A stretch of DNA of 64,000 bases from the NCBI GenBank assembly GCA_016706425.1, contig JADJJR010000001.1, positions 1,426,001 to 1,490,000 of the forward strand, written 5' to 3'. Within the stretch, counting starts at the first letter, position 1, and every line of letters begins with the position of its first letter. Position numbers and translations under genes: made by a program. The stretch comes from Elusimicrobiota bacterium (GTDB taxonomy: Bacteria > Elusimicrobiota > Elusimicrobia > FEN-1173). The notes under the pieces were generated by a model. It was not told where the DNA came from. It searched no databases and saw only the letters and a list, made by a program, of their open reading frames with translations. This document shows positions 52,153 through 62,190 of this stretch, piece after piece.

Positions 52153-53120
52153 TTATTTCCCGCCCGACTTCAAATCCCCGCCGCTCGGCGGCTGGACCGA
52201 CCGCCCGGCGATAACTTCCTTAAGGAGCCGGGCGCTTCGGTGAAGGGCGCCTCGCTCCCCGTCAGAGAGGTTGGGCAAGAGGGTGGAAACAATCCCGGCG
52301 GACCCCACGACCCGCAACAAGGAGAAACTGACATCTCCAAATTCATTGGTCCCCGCTAAAGAAGAAACCGTCAAGACCGCGCGCTCATTATCTCGTATTG
52401 CGCTCACGATGCGCGACAAACCCGCGCCGATTCCAAAATACGTGGCTTTTTTCCCTTTAATAATCCGATCGGCCGCGCGCCGCACGCCTTCTTCGATGGC
52501 CGTTTGGACCTCGTGGGAAATGCGACGCCCCACCTGCTTAGCAAAATCATTGAGCGGAATACCGCCCACCACGGCGCTTGACCAGGCCAAAACTTCGGAC
52601 TCGCCGTGCTCGCCCAGCACATACGCGTGAACGGAATGGGAGGACACGCCCAAATGTTCGCCCAAGAGCGTTCGAAAGCGCGCCGTGTCCAGAACGGTCC
52701 CGGATCCAATCACCCGTTGGGGGCTAATCCGGAAATGCGGGTCGTCATTTGAGTCAAAATGTCAACCGGATTGGTTGCGACGAGCAACACGGAATCGGGC
52801 GCGTGGGAAAGCACCCGAGGAACCACCTCCTGAAAAATGCTGACATTTTTCTCCAACAACTGAAGCCGGTCCTCTCCGGGTTTCTGTCCCACCCCACAGG
52901 CCAAAATGACCACCCGTGCGTTGGATAAGTCCTGGAAGGTTCCATCGCGTATTTGAACGGCATTGGAAAAAGGAACAGCATGGGAGATGTCATCGGCTTG
53001 AGCTTGAGCGAGGTCCGGGGCGACGTCCACCATGACGATTTCACTGACGGACCCTTGAAGAACCATGGCATAAGCGGCCGTGCTTCCAACAAATCCACAT
53101 CCAATAATCCCAACTTTCAT
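52153..53120 (-). CDS. ldh: L-lactate dehydrogenase, frameshifted
   Basis: Two reading frames make one full-length LDH of about 322 residues. The first (53120-52710) has the NAD motif GCGFVGSTAAYAM, the LDH-type Gln in GVGQKPGEDRL, and TNPVDILTQM. The second (52713-52153) starts VIGSGTVLDTARF and has the catalytic His in GEHGESEVLAWSSA. The break is at a five-base run (G5 on the plus strand, 52719-52723); a sixth base gives SGLAPQRVIGSGTVLDTARFR, the expected sequence. The enzyme interconverts pyruvate and lactate. Either a recent pseudogene or a sequence error. Confidence 0.82.
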
Positions 53121-53564
53121 TTGTGCTCTGTTCTCAACGGTGTGCCTGGCATCGTGGATGACTCCTTATTTTGAAAGGCCGGGAGATCCCCCCGTTGTCC
53201 TCTTTTAATTAGGCACTTGAACCCGGGGGAAGGTTACACCGCCCCCGCCGCCCGGCGCCCCCGCCGCCCGGCGCCCCCCCCGAGCGTGACCCCCCGAGGA
53301 TTTTAGTGCCTGAACTTACAAGGCGGGCGGTTTGCTTGTCCCTCGGCCCATTCGGGGCCTTCTTTCTCCTGAAACAACGAAAAGTCCCGCTTCGTTTTAA
53401 CGGGACCTCCGGGGACTGGGGAACAACACGAACCCCCCAAACATTGTAACCCTCAGCGGGAAAGGCGTGTCGTACTCGGTTAATTCAGAAAACTGTCGAC
53501 TCGTGCGGATGTGAGGCATCCAATAAACGTGTGGAACACTTCTGGGAGTTGAGGGAGGAAGGCC
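53121..53564. other. Gene-free region with GC-rich 16-bp repeats and inverted repeats
   Basis: No gene seen. It contains 2.5 tandem copies of CGCCCCCGCCGCCCGG (53241-53280), a 7-bp inverted pair AGGCACT/AGTGCCT (53211-53217, 53305-53311), and a hairpin GTCCCG/CGGGAC near 53386-53408 that on the minus strand is followed by TTTTC. Confidence 0.5.
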
Positions 53565-54299
53565 ATGACGGAAAAACGGATTATGATCGTGGAAAACGAG
53601 CGCACCGTGGCAGACGAATTGAAAAGACTGCTGACGAAAATGGGATACGCCGTCACGGGCATTGCCGCCAGCGGAGAGGAAGCCGTTCGGAGCGTTCACG
53701 CTTCCCGGCCCGACCTTGTGTTGATGGACATCCGCATCGATGGGCCCCTGGACGGCATCGAGACGGCGGAACACCTCTACGCCGAATTCAACGTTCCCGT
53801 CAGCTACCTCACCGCCCACGGGGACGTACGCACCCTGGAGCGAGCCAAGGCGACCATGCCCTTCGGGTACATTCTGAAGCCGCTGGAAGAGCGGTCGCTT
53901 CAAGGGGTCATCGAACTGGCCATCCACCGACATAGAATGGAAGTCTTGATGGGCGAGATGGACGGTTGGCACGCCCGCGCCCTTAACAGGTTGACCGACG
54001 CCGTGATCGCGGCGGGTGCTCGCGGGGGTGTCACTTTCATGAACAAAGCGGCCGAGGCCCTGACGGGGTGGACCTTGGACGGTTTTTTTGGAATGCCCTT
54101 GGCCACGATTCTCGATACGGGAAGCGAGGGGCCGCTTCCTCGGAAGGGGAATTCGGCGCACGAAACCTCGGTCTTGGATAGGCCCGGCACTCTCCGGACC
54201 AAGGAGGGGGACAGCGTCTCCGTGATGTACACCCGCGCCGACCGGTTGGGCAAAGACGGCGAGTTGGACCGCGTCTTGATCGTTTTTAAAAAAGCTTAA
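53565..54299 (+). CDS. Response regulator receiver protein with PAS domain
   Basis: 244 residues. The REC domain (about 1-120) has acidic residues in MIVENERTVADE, phosphoacceptor Asp in LVLMDIRIDGPLDG, Thr in SYLTAHGD, and Lys in GYILKPLEERSL. A PAS-like domain follows (LTDAVIAAGARGGVTFMNKAAEALTGWTLDGFFGMPLATIL). No DNA-binding or enzymatic output domain, so it is an intermediate signalling protein. AGGGAGGAAGG precedes the ATG. No kinase adjacent. Confidence 0.88.
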   Translation: MTEKRIMIVENERTVADELKRLLTKMGYAVTGIAASGEEAVRSVHASRPDLVLMDIRIDGPLDGIETAEHLYAEFNVPVSYLTAHGDVRTLERAKATMPFGYILKPLEERSLQGVIELAIHRHRMEVLMGEMDGWHARALNRLTDAVIAAGARGGVTFMNKAAEALTGWTLDGFFGMPLATILDTGSEGPLPRKGNSAHETSVLDRPGTLRTKEGDSVSVMYTRADRLGKDGELDRVLIVFKKA

Positions 54300-54389
54300 T
54301 TCGCTCCGGTCCTTCCTCTCGTTTCGTTACCTTTTCGCCTTTCCCGGCGTCTCATCTCAGCAAGGACTCATTGAGCCCATGGAGGCATT

Positions 54390-54734
54390 ATGAATAGAAG
54401 CGAAGATGGGAAGGAAACGACCGCGACTTTGGGGGAAGATTTTCGGGAAGGCGTTTCCCGCACCGCCGAACCGGTCCAACAGGAATTGAAGCCATACTGG
54501 GACAACGCCGTGAGCTTGATGAAAAAGCACCCCGGATGGGCCTTGGGACTGGCCGCCTTCGGCGGCGCGTTGGCCGGTGTTGTCGTGGCCCGCAGGATGA
54601 CCCACCCCCCGAGCGACGCAGAGAAAAAGGTCCGCCATTGGGTTCACAACGCCCAGGACAGTTGGGGACTGCTTCGCGACGGACTGAACCGGGCCGCGGC
54701 GGGCGTTCGGGGCCTCCTCAACCTCTCGAAATAA
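54390..54734 (+). CDS. DUF883/YtxH-like membrane-anchored stress protein
   Basis: 114 residues: a polar N terminus, one membrane-type segment (GWALGLAAFGGALAGVVVARRM) and a helical C terminus (EKKVRHWVHNAQDSWGLLRDGLNRAAAGVRGLLN). The layout resembles ElaB/YqjD (DUF883) or YtxH-type proteins. GGAGG precedes the ATG. Function is not known from sequence. Confidence 0.6.
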   Translation: MNRSEDGKETTATLGEDFREGVSRTAEPVQQELKPYWDNAVSLMKKHPGWALGLAAFGGALAGVVVARRMTHPPSDAEKKVRHWVHNAQDSWGLLRDGLNRAAAGVRGLLNLSK

Positions 54735-54754
54735 TCGAACGAAGAGAGCCTATC

Positions 54755-55048
54755 GTGGAGTCCGTGGGAAATCCAGGAATGATCGTAGTTTTTACATGGG
54801 CCGACCTTCGCCGTTGGTTCCTCGCGTGCACGGCGGTGGGGTTCCTGACGGGCTGGATGATTTGGGCCCTCGGTCGCGCGGTGGATCCGTCCCCGCGCAT
54901 TCGGCTGGAGGACGGCGGGTCGTTGACCCTCCTGGCCACGGTCCTGTCCGGGATGTCCGCCGTGGACGCGACCCATCAGCTTGTCAACGAACTCCAGGCC
55001 ACCCGGTCCAACAAAGAGCTCCTCGCCCGCGTGGGGGACATCGCCTAA
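54755..55048 (+). pseudogene. Internally deleted rho fragment fused to a membrane-type segment
   Basis: From about 54879 the sequence repeats parts of the rho-like gene at 50735-51621: GRAVDPSPRIRLEDGG, then directly SLTLLATVL, then directly SGMSAVDATHQLVNELQATRSNKELLARVGDIA. Two internal stretches are deleted at short matching sequences. The 3' flank after the stop is also similar. Upstream, in frame, is an unrelated hydrophobic segment (RRWFLACTAVGFLTGWMIWAL). The frame is open from GTG 54755, so a small chimeric protein could be made, but decay is more likely. Confidence 0.75.
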
Positions 55049-55222
55049 CGCGAAAATCGCCGCAAACCGCGCGGGGATCGGGAAGAATACCCTTGAGAGG
55101 TGACGCATTAGGCGTTATCCTGAACGAGAGAACCATGGAAAGCCACACCGAACCGACCTTGTCCCCGCCGTCCACCGGCCCTTCCGGACAGCACGTTGCT
55201 GGAATCCCGCAACGCGGCCGTC

Positions 55223-56718
55223 ATGGAGAGTGTGTTAAAGTCAGCGCCGATCATCGTCATCATTTTCGGCATCTTTAGCCTCCTTAACTTTCTGGGGTAC
55301 TTTCACTCACTTCGTTTCAAGAACACGAACGCCGCGTTGCACATTCCACTTATCTTCATCGATGGGGCCATCGCCGTCGGCGCCTGGGCTTGGGGCCGCC
55401 TCGCCCGCCGCAAACGGATTCCCGCCCGGTTCGCCAATTTATCCGTGGCGCTTTTCACGTGGCTGGCCATGGCGACGATCATTTACGCTTCGGTTCAACT
55501 CCCCCAATATTACCTTCAGCAACAAACTTTTTTTATGTTGGCGGCCGTTTGGGCGGGGGCCGCGATCCTGTCGCGCCGGTGGTTCCTGGCGGCGGTGATC
55601 CCGCCGGCCCTCTTGCTCCTCGCTTGTTACGTTAAAATCATTGAATGGTTCTCGGTCGTGCAGAGCGGCGTGGCGGTCTTTTGTTTCATTTCCTGCGCGT
55701 GGATTTTGCATTCCATCCGCTACGCCTATTGGTTCCGCTCCGAACACCTGCGGCAATTGGCGCTGGCGTTGGTCCGGTCCCACAATGAAGCGGAGACCGC
55801 CCGGCGATTGGTCCAACACGCCTCCGGGGTGCTGGGAACGCGGTCGTGGGTTTTGCAGACAGGCACAACGGCGGGGGAATTCAGTTACCGTTGCGGACAC
55901 GGGAAAATGGACGCCTGGGACCCGAGAAAACCGTGGATGGAAAAGCTCTTCGAGCGGGCGCGAGGGAATCCAACCGATTTGAGCCCCCTGAACCCGGCGG
56001 GCGAAGCCGGCGTGTGGGGACGCTGGCGCCGTCGGGGGACGGGCGGCGTGTTGGGGATCCCGTTGTCGAACGGAAAAGAACTGCGGGCGGTTGTGTGGTT
56101 TGAACGACGGGGTTGGCGTCACTTCAATATCCACGAAATTCAGTTCGCGGGGACCTGCGCGGTCTACGCACGACAGGCTCTGGACGCCATCGGGCTCCAC
56201 CAGCAGGTGGAACGGTTGGCCACGGTGGACGATTTGACCCAGCTTTTAACCGGCGCCAATTTTTCTTCTTGGCCGATCGGGAACTTCACCGACGGGGCCG
56301 CTCCTTCCGTTCCTTGGCCGTGATCATGGCCGACATCGACCATTTTAAAAAGATCAATGACAAGTGGGGTCACCCGGCCGGCGACGCCGTGTTGTCCGAG
56401 GTCGCCCGTCGGCTCCAGACCGGTTTGCGGGAAATGGACATTCTCGGTCGCTACGGGGGGGAGGAATTCTCCTTGATGCTTTTGGACACCGAACGGAAAG
56501 ACGCCTTGGAGGTTGCGGAACGTCTTCGACGCACTGTTGAAATATCACCGGTCCAAATTGGTGGAAACGCCATCCCGGTGACCCTGAGCCTCGGCTTGGC
56601 CATGCGGTCGAACGAGGAAGAAATCAAACTCGACGTTTTGATCGCCCGCGCCGACCGGTCTCTTTACCAGGCCAAGGAAACGGGACGAAACCGCGTGGTT
56701 TTGGCGGAAGGAACATAA
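55223..56718 (+). CDS. Membrane diguanylate cyclase (GGDEF), frameshifted
   Basis: The N-terminal part has about six membrane helices (SAPIIVIIFGIFSLLNFLGYF onward), then a GAF-like region (VQHASGVLGTRSWVLQTG...) and a GGDEF domain: DIDHFKKINDKWGHPAGDAVLSEVARRL and active site RYGGEEFSLMLL. Such enzymes make cyclic di-GMP. The frame breaks at a T4 run (56244-56247); an extra T gives DDLTQLFNRRQFFFLADREL, the expected GGDEF start. ATG 55223 is preferred over TTG 55196. Confidence 0.8.
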
Positions 56719-56818
56719 TCCGGTCAGGGATTTTATTCCCAGTGGTTGCGGGACAGGGTTGGAAAGTTCAACGGGGTCCCTTTCGGCGGCCTTTCATACC
56801 CATCCCACCTTTAACCCA

Positions 56819-56877
56819 CCGCCCGGTTTCCGCGAGGACCGCCAATGGGTTCCCATGGAAAGCCGGGCGGTTTTTTT
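56819..56877 (+). terminator. Rho-independent terminator
   Basis: CCGCCCGG (56819-56826) pairs with CCGGGCGG (56863-56870), extended by TTTCC/GGAAA, then seven T. It lies 100 bp after the GGDEF gene; the 260-bp gap from 56719 holds nothing else recognisable. Confidence 0.8.
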
Positions 56878-56978
56878 GGGAATCGAGGGGACGTCCTCGG
56901 TTAATCGGTTTTCCCTGACACGACGTTCCATTCCGCATCCGAGGGACAATCTTGTGGCGAACGTTTATTCAACCGGGG

Positions 56979-58145
56979 CTATACACGAACACCGCAAACC
57001 GACAAACGGAGAACGTCCCCCATCCCCCCGGGGGTACCCCTGCCGCGCGGGAGTTCATCCGGTGGGTGGACCCGGAGCATCCCCTGGGTGTGCCGGGAAA
57101 TCTCGATCAGCGCAATCTGCGGTCGGCAGAAGGTCCTGACGCGGGGGCGACATGGCCTTCCCAACCGAGCCCTCGACTCACCAAAACAAGCATATCGCCC
57201 ACCCTATGGAGCCCGCCGGCGGCGATTGATTTCGGGACGCGACTGAAGGTGACCACCGGCCCCCAAGGCGTGCAGACTTGACCGCCGTGAGTGTGGCCTG
57301 AAAGCTGAAGGTCAATTCCTTTGTCGTGGGCGATGAATAGGGCATCGGGATAATGGGCCAAAAGGATCTTGAAATCGGCCGTGTTCAGATTGGCGAGCGA
57401 ATCACGGAGAAGCGTTGAATTGGAAGTGTCGGAAATGCCTAGGCCGATGACACTGACGGATGAACCTTCCACCCGAAGAGTTCTCGCGCTCGCCTCGATT
57501 AAACCCCAACCCGCGGACTCGGCGAATCGAGGAAGGCCCAATAAGCCGTCGACGTTTCCACCCACACCGAAAGCCCCCGCTTGGTGAGTGAACCCGGCGA
57601 AGTAGTCGCGAACGGAAGGAATGAGTGACGGGTGGTTTAAAACGTCCCCCGTAAATAAAAGCAAGTGCGGATCGAAATCATTGAGGCTTGCCGCGCTCGC
57701 CGAAGTGTTTTTGAAATCCCGTCCGTCTGAAGATCGGAGAGGTGGGTGATCCGGATCGGACGGGAGACCTTGTGGCTTGTGATGTGAATCCGGGAGACCT
57801 GGAGGCGGGAAGGTTCCCAGACCTCCCCATAGAATTTGAAACCGATCAAGAAAGCCGCCAGGAATATTAATCCAGGCCTCCTCCTCTTTTTGGAAAGCCA
57901 AAGAAGGGAAACAGGCAAAAGGACGGATCCCACTGTCCACAAGAGCGCGCTATGAAGAAAACACCAAACGGGGAAAAAGCGCCGATACCAACCCAAGAAA
58001 TCGTTGCAAAGGAAAGGGCGAGAAAAACCGCCAAGGCGGGATGAAGCCGCCGTGAAAAGAAAGCGGTGGCGAAAAATGCGGTTAGGAGAATGCCGCCGTC
58101 AATCATCACATTCACCCAGCTCCACGCGTTCCAAGAAAAGCTCAT
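56979..58145 (-). CDS. Membrane-anchored metallophosphoesterase, three frameshifts
   Basis: Joining four frames gives one protein: N-terminal membrane helices (NVMIDGGILLTAFFATAFFSRRLHPALAVFLAL; LLWTVGSVLLPVSLLWLSKKRRRPGLIFLAAFL), the calcineurin-like start IRITHLSDLQTDG, LLLFTGDVLNHPS, AGAFGVGGNVDG, LQLSGHTHGGQV, SRGLGWEGHVAP and a tail RVRTFCRPQIALIEIS. The metal ligands (SDLQ, GDV, GNVD, GHTHGGQ) are mostly as in the YaeI/YkuE family. The breaks lie at five-base runs A5 (57974-57978), T5 (57708-57712) and G5 (57143-57147); one extra base in each restores the frame. Confidence 0.7.
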
Positions 58146-58516
58146 AATAAATCGGCTTGCCGGAATGCGTTCGACATAGGAAGGATTCTATCATTCCAAA
58201 AAATAGGGCTGGCCTGTCGGGGTGATTACGGTGGCGGCTACGGCGGTTGAACAACGCCGCGTCTTGTGTGTGGGGAAAAAGTGAAATGGGTAGTTTAGAA
58301 CGAAGAATTAAACCACTCCGCGAGCTTTTGTTGGCGAAGCAAGTCGAGGAGCCCGTTCAGGTCGTCAGGGATCATCGTTTTACCGATAGGATAGGTCTTA
58401 ACTAAAATATCTATTTTACAGGAAGTCCCTAAGAAGGCAACATAGGCAGAGAACGGCGCCCTCCGCGGCGCCGGAGCGGCGGGGCGCCCCGCCCAAAACC
58501 GATTTGGAGGATTCCC
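58146..58516. other. Intergenic region, no gene supported
   Basis: AT-richer than its surroundings. It holds only a 25-codon minus-strand frame (58372-58295) without a recognisable family or ribosome site. GGAGG for the ATPase gene lies at the right edge. Confidence 0.4.
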
Positions 58517-61237
58517 ATGAAAACTCACCCCCCGCCCGCCGGGACGGCGGCGACACATTCTCTTTGGCACGCCGAAGACGCGGCGGAAGTGGCGCGCCGG
58601 TGGGGCACCGACACGTCCGCCGGCCTGACGTACGCCGAAGCGTCGAAACGCCTGGCGGAACACGGGCCCAACGTTTTGAAGGAAAAGAAAAAAAAGTCCG
58701 TCTTCATGATGTTCTTGGATCAATTCAAGGATTTCATGATCATCGTGTTGATGGTCTCGGCGGTTGTCGCGGGCGTCATCGGCGATTTGACCGACACGAT
58801 CGCCATCGCCGTGATCGTGGTGTTGAACGCGGTGATCGGGTTTGTCCAGGAATACCGCGCGGAGAAGGCCATGGCCGCTCTCAAAAAGATGGCGGCGCCT
58901 TCCTCCACGGGCCTCAGGGACGGCAAAGCGGCGACCCTCCCGGCGGGGGATCTCGTGCCGGGGGACGTCGTCTTCCTGGAAGCGGGCAACCTGGTCCCGG
59001 CCGACATGCGCCTGTTCAACTCCGCCCACCTGAAAGTCGACGAGTCCGCCTTGACGGGAGAATCCGTGCCCGTTGAAAAATTGACCGCCCCGATCCAAGA
59101 CACGGGCGCTCCCTTGGGGGACAGGAAGAACATGGCCTACAAGGGAACGTTCGCCACGTACGGACGCGGCGCGGGGATCGTCGTTTCCACCGGCATGGGG
59201 ACGGAACTGGGTCGGATCGCGACGATGTTGCAAGAAGGCGAAGAGGAAAAGACGCCCCTCCAAAAGCGACTCGCCCTTTTCAGTACGAAACTCGCCTTGA
59301 TCGTTTTGGCCATTTGCGCCATCGTTTTCGCCGTGGGAATCCTCCGGGGGAGTCCCCCTTGCGTATGCTTCTGACGTCCATTTCCCTGGCCGTCGCGGCG
59401 ATCCCGGAGGCGCTGCCCGCGGTCGTGACGATCTCGCTGGCGTTCGGCGCCCGCAAAATGGTCCGCCAAAACGCCCTCATCCGCAAACTCCCGGCGATGG
59501 AGACCCTGGGGTCCGTCACGTACATCTGTTCCGACAAGACGGGCACGCTCACGCTCAATAAAATGACAGTGGAAGAGTTTTACGTCGACGGCTCCAACGT
59601 TCCGACCGCTTCCCTGACGGCCCAACCCGTCCCGACCGCCGCGCTTTTCCATCAACCCCAAGCCTTGCTGATGACCGCGCTGGCGTTGAACAACGACGTG
59701 CGCGAGGACTCTTCCGGCCGGAGCCTGGGAGACCCTACCGAAACCGCGCCTTACGACGCGGCCAAAAACGCCGGGTTCAATAAAACCGATCTCGAAAAGA
59801 ATTCCCCGCGTGGCCGAAATTCCCTTTGACTCCAACCGGAAATGCATGACCACGCTTCACCGGGTGGCTCACGGGAACGGCGGCGTGGAATACGTCGCGT
59901 TCACGAAAGGGGCCCCGGATATCCTCTTGAGTAAAACCCAAAACGCCCTGGGGGCTCAGGGCCCGGTTGCCGTGGACGCCGCCGCGATTCACCGGGCCAA
60001 CGACGCGATGGCCGCGCGGGGGCTTCGGGTCTTGGCCGTCGCTTGGCGTCGGTGGGCGGAGAAACCGGAGGACCTCTCCCCCCAGGCGTTGGAAACCGAC
60101 TTAACGTTTATCGGGCTGATCGGCATGATGGACCCGCCGCGGGAGGAGGCGAAAGAGGCCATCCGCCTTTGCCGAAGCGCGGGGATTGCCCCGGTGATGA
60201 TCACCGGCGACCACCCCATCACCGCGCGGGCCATCGCCCGGCGGCTCGGCATGATCGGGGACGATCACGGCGCCATCGTGACCGGCCGCGAACTGGCGAA
60301 ACTGAGCGTTCAGGACTTCGAGGACCGGGTGGAGCACATCCGCGTTTACGCGCGGGTGGCCCCGGAACAGAAGCTGGATATCATCAAAGCGCTGCAGGAC
60401 AAGGGGCATTTCGTCGCCATGACCGGCGACGGCGTGAACGACGCCCCCGCCCTTCGGCGGGCCGACATCGGCGTGGCGATGGGCATCACCGGCTCGGATG
60501 TGTCCAAAGAAGCCGGTCACATGATCCTCCTGGACGATAACTTCGCGACCATCGTGAAATCCGTCAAAGAGGGTCGCCGAATATTCGACAACATCCGCAA
60601 GTTCATCAAATACGCGATGGCCGGCAATTCGGGGGAAATTTGGGCCATCTTCCTCGCCCCCTTCCTGGGTCTGCCGATTCCGCTTTTGCCCATCCACATT
60701 CTGTGGATCAATCTGGTGACCGACGGCCTGCCCGGTCTCGCGTTGTCGGCGGAGCCGGCCGAAAAGGGCGTCATGAACCGGCCCCCCCGCCACCCCAAGG
60801 AGAGCATTTTCGCCCAAGGGCTTGGCGCGCACACCCTTTGGGTCGGGTTGCTCATGGGGTTCGCGACCATCTTCACCCAGGCCTGGTCCCTCCACACGGG
60901 GAACGCCCACTGGCAAACCATGGCCTTCACCGTCCTTTGCTTGAGTCAGATGGGGCACGTGCTGGCCATCCGATCCGACAGCGAGTCCGTTTTTTCCCAG
61001 GGGCTCCTGTCGAACAAGCCGCTCGTCGGCGCCTTCCTCCTGACGTTGGGTCTTCAAATGGCGACGATCTACGTTCCTTTCCTTCATCCGATCTTCAAAA
61101 CGGAAACCTTGACGGCCGGCGAACTGGCGTTCACCCTGGCGCTGTCTTCGGTCGTCTTCATCGCGGTGGAGATCGAAAAGCTCGTCAAAAGGGTGGCGGC
61201 CAAAAAAGGCGTCCCCCGTTGCGGGACGCCCGGGTAG
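58517..61237 (+). CDS. P-type cation-transporting ATPase (Ca2+-type, P2A), two frameshifts
   Basis: About 905 residues when joined. Cation ATPase N-terminal domain (LTYAEASKRLAEHGPNVLKEKKKKS), actuator motif LTGESVPVEKL, PEAL motif VAAIPEALPAVVTISLAFGARKM, phosphorylation site CSDKTGTLTLNKMTVEEF, KGAPD, GDGVNDAPALRRADIGVAMG and ten-helix layout. The breaks: a G5 run (59346-59350), where a sixth G gives VGILRGESPLRMLLTS, and a second near 59793-59810, where removing one base gives LEKIPRVAEIPFDSNRK. GGAGG precedes ATG 58517. It would pump Ca2+ or a similar cation; specificity not certain. Confidence 0.85.
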
Positions 61238-61322
61238 GCCGCCGAACCGACAGGTCCGGGCGCGTTGGTTTTCGTTTCTCCAAGTGGCAAAACGCGCTGT
61301 GACCGAATTCTTTGATCGATTT

Positions 61323-61348
61323 AGGCGGGAATTTACGTCCCGCCTTTT
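61323..61348 (+). terminator. Rho-independent terminator after the P-type ATPase
   Basis: AGGCGGG (61323-61329) pairs with CCCGCCT (61339-61345), followed by TTTTC. Confidence 0.75.
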
Positions 61349-61395
61349 CAGAAACCCATAGGGCGTGATTCCCGCCCGAAGCCGACCCGACCCTC

Positions 61396-61565
61396 TTCAC
61401 CCGAATTCCCCGGTTGCGACGCGAGATTCGACGGAAAATCCGGCCCTTTTTCCTTCACATAAAAGTTGGTCCGTGGTCCCTGCTGCGACCTGCGCTTTTT
61501 TGTTCGTAAAAAAGGGCGGTCTTTTCCATCTCGGTCCTCGCGATCAACTGGGGAATCCGGATTAA
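61396..61565 (-). mobile_element. MITE-like element, copy 2 (170 bp, inverted relative to copy 1)
   Basis: The reverse complement matches copy 1 at 41130-41298 along its length, including internal blocks such as ATCGCGAGGACCGA and GTGAAGGAAAAAG. The terminal inverted repeats (61396-61416 and 61545-61565) match at 17 of 21 positions. Intergenic, between the ATPase terminator and the MarC-family gene, ending 23 bp before ATG 61589. No transposase. Confidence 0.75.
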
Positions 61566-61588
61566 AGACATTTTGATACCATACACCC

Positions 61589-62172
61589 ATGGGGACCTTT
61601 TGGGGTGTTTTCATTCCGCTGTTCGTGGCGATCGACGTGTTCGGCGCGGTGCTCATTTACTTGAGCATGATGGGGGCATGGAAAAGTCCCGCCGGGCGAA
61701 GGTCACCTTCCGGGCCCTGCTCACGGCCATGGGCATTTCCGCCTTGTTCTTATTGGCCGGGCATTCGATTTTCCGTCTCTTGGGCATCACGGCCGATGAT
61801 TTCCGCATCGGGGGCGGGCTGGTGCTGCTCGTGTTGGCCATCGCCGACCTGCTTTTTTCCCAGAAGACCCAGCGGGACCGCAGCGAAACCGCCGGGGTGG
61901 TGCCCCTGGGAACGCCGCTCATCATCGGCCCCGCGGCCTTGACGACGATCTTGATGCTCTCGGACCATTTCGGCACGCTTTGGACGATGCTTTCGTTGGG
62001 GGTGAACCTTCTGATCGTTTGGCTCGCCTTCACCTACGCCACGCCGCTAACGCGGTGGGCGAGCCCGGGGGGACTCAAAGCGCTATCCAAAGTGGTCCAC
62101 ATTTTCCTGGCGGCCATCGGCGTGATGATGATCCGCCTTGGGATTATGGGCCTGGCCGGAATTCCGCGATAA
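61589..62172 (+). CDS. MarC family integral membrane protein, frameshifted
   Basis: About 195 residues with six membrane helices: FWGVFIPLFVAIDVFGAVLIYLSMM, then ALLTAMGISALFLLAGHSIFRLLGI, FRIGGGLVLLVLAIADLLF, VVPLGTPLIIGPAALTTILML and VVHIFLAAIGVMMIRLGIMGL, which match the MarC/YhgN family. The frame breaks in a G5 run (61672-61676); a sixth G gives YLSMMGGMEKSRRAKVTFRALL. ATG 61589 lies 6 nt after TACCAT and has no ribosome site. Function of MarC proteins is poorly defined. Confidence 0.8.
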
Positions 62173-62190
62173 TCCCAACGAACCCTCCCC

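Noticed and set aside
53386..53408. Terminator for a plus-strand gene
   Set aside because: The hairpin is followed by T residues only on the minus strand, and no minus-strand gene lies just upstream of it.
58295..58372. Small minus-strand gene (MIPDDLNGLLDLLRQQKLAEW...)
   Set aside because: 25 codons, no ribosome site, no recognised family; possibly a fragment, but not supportable.
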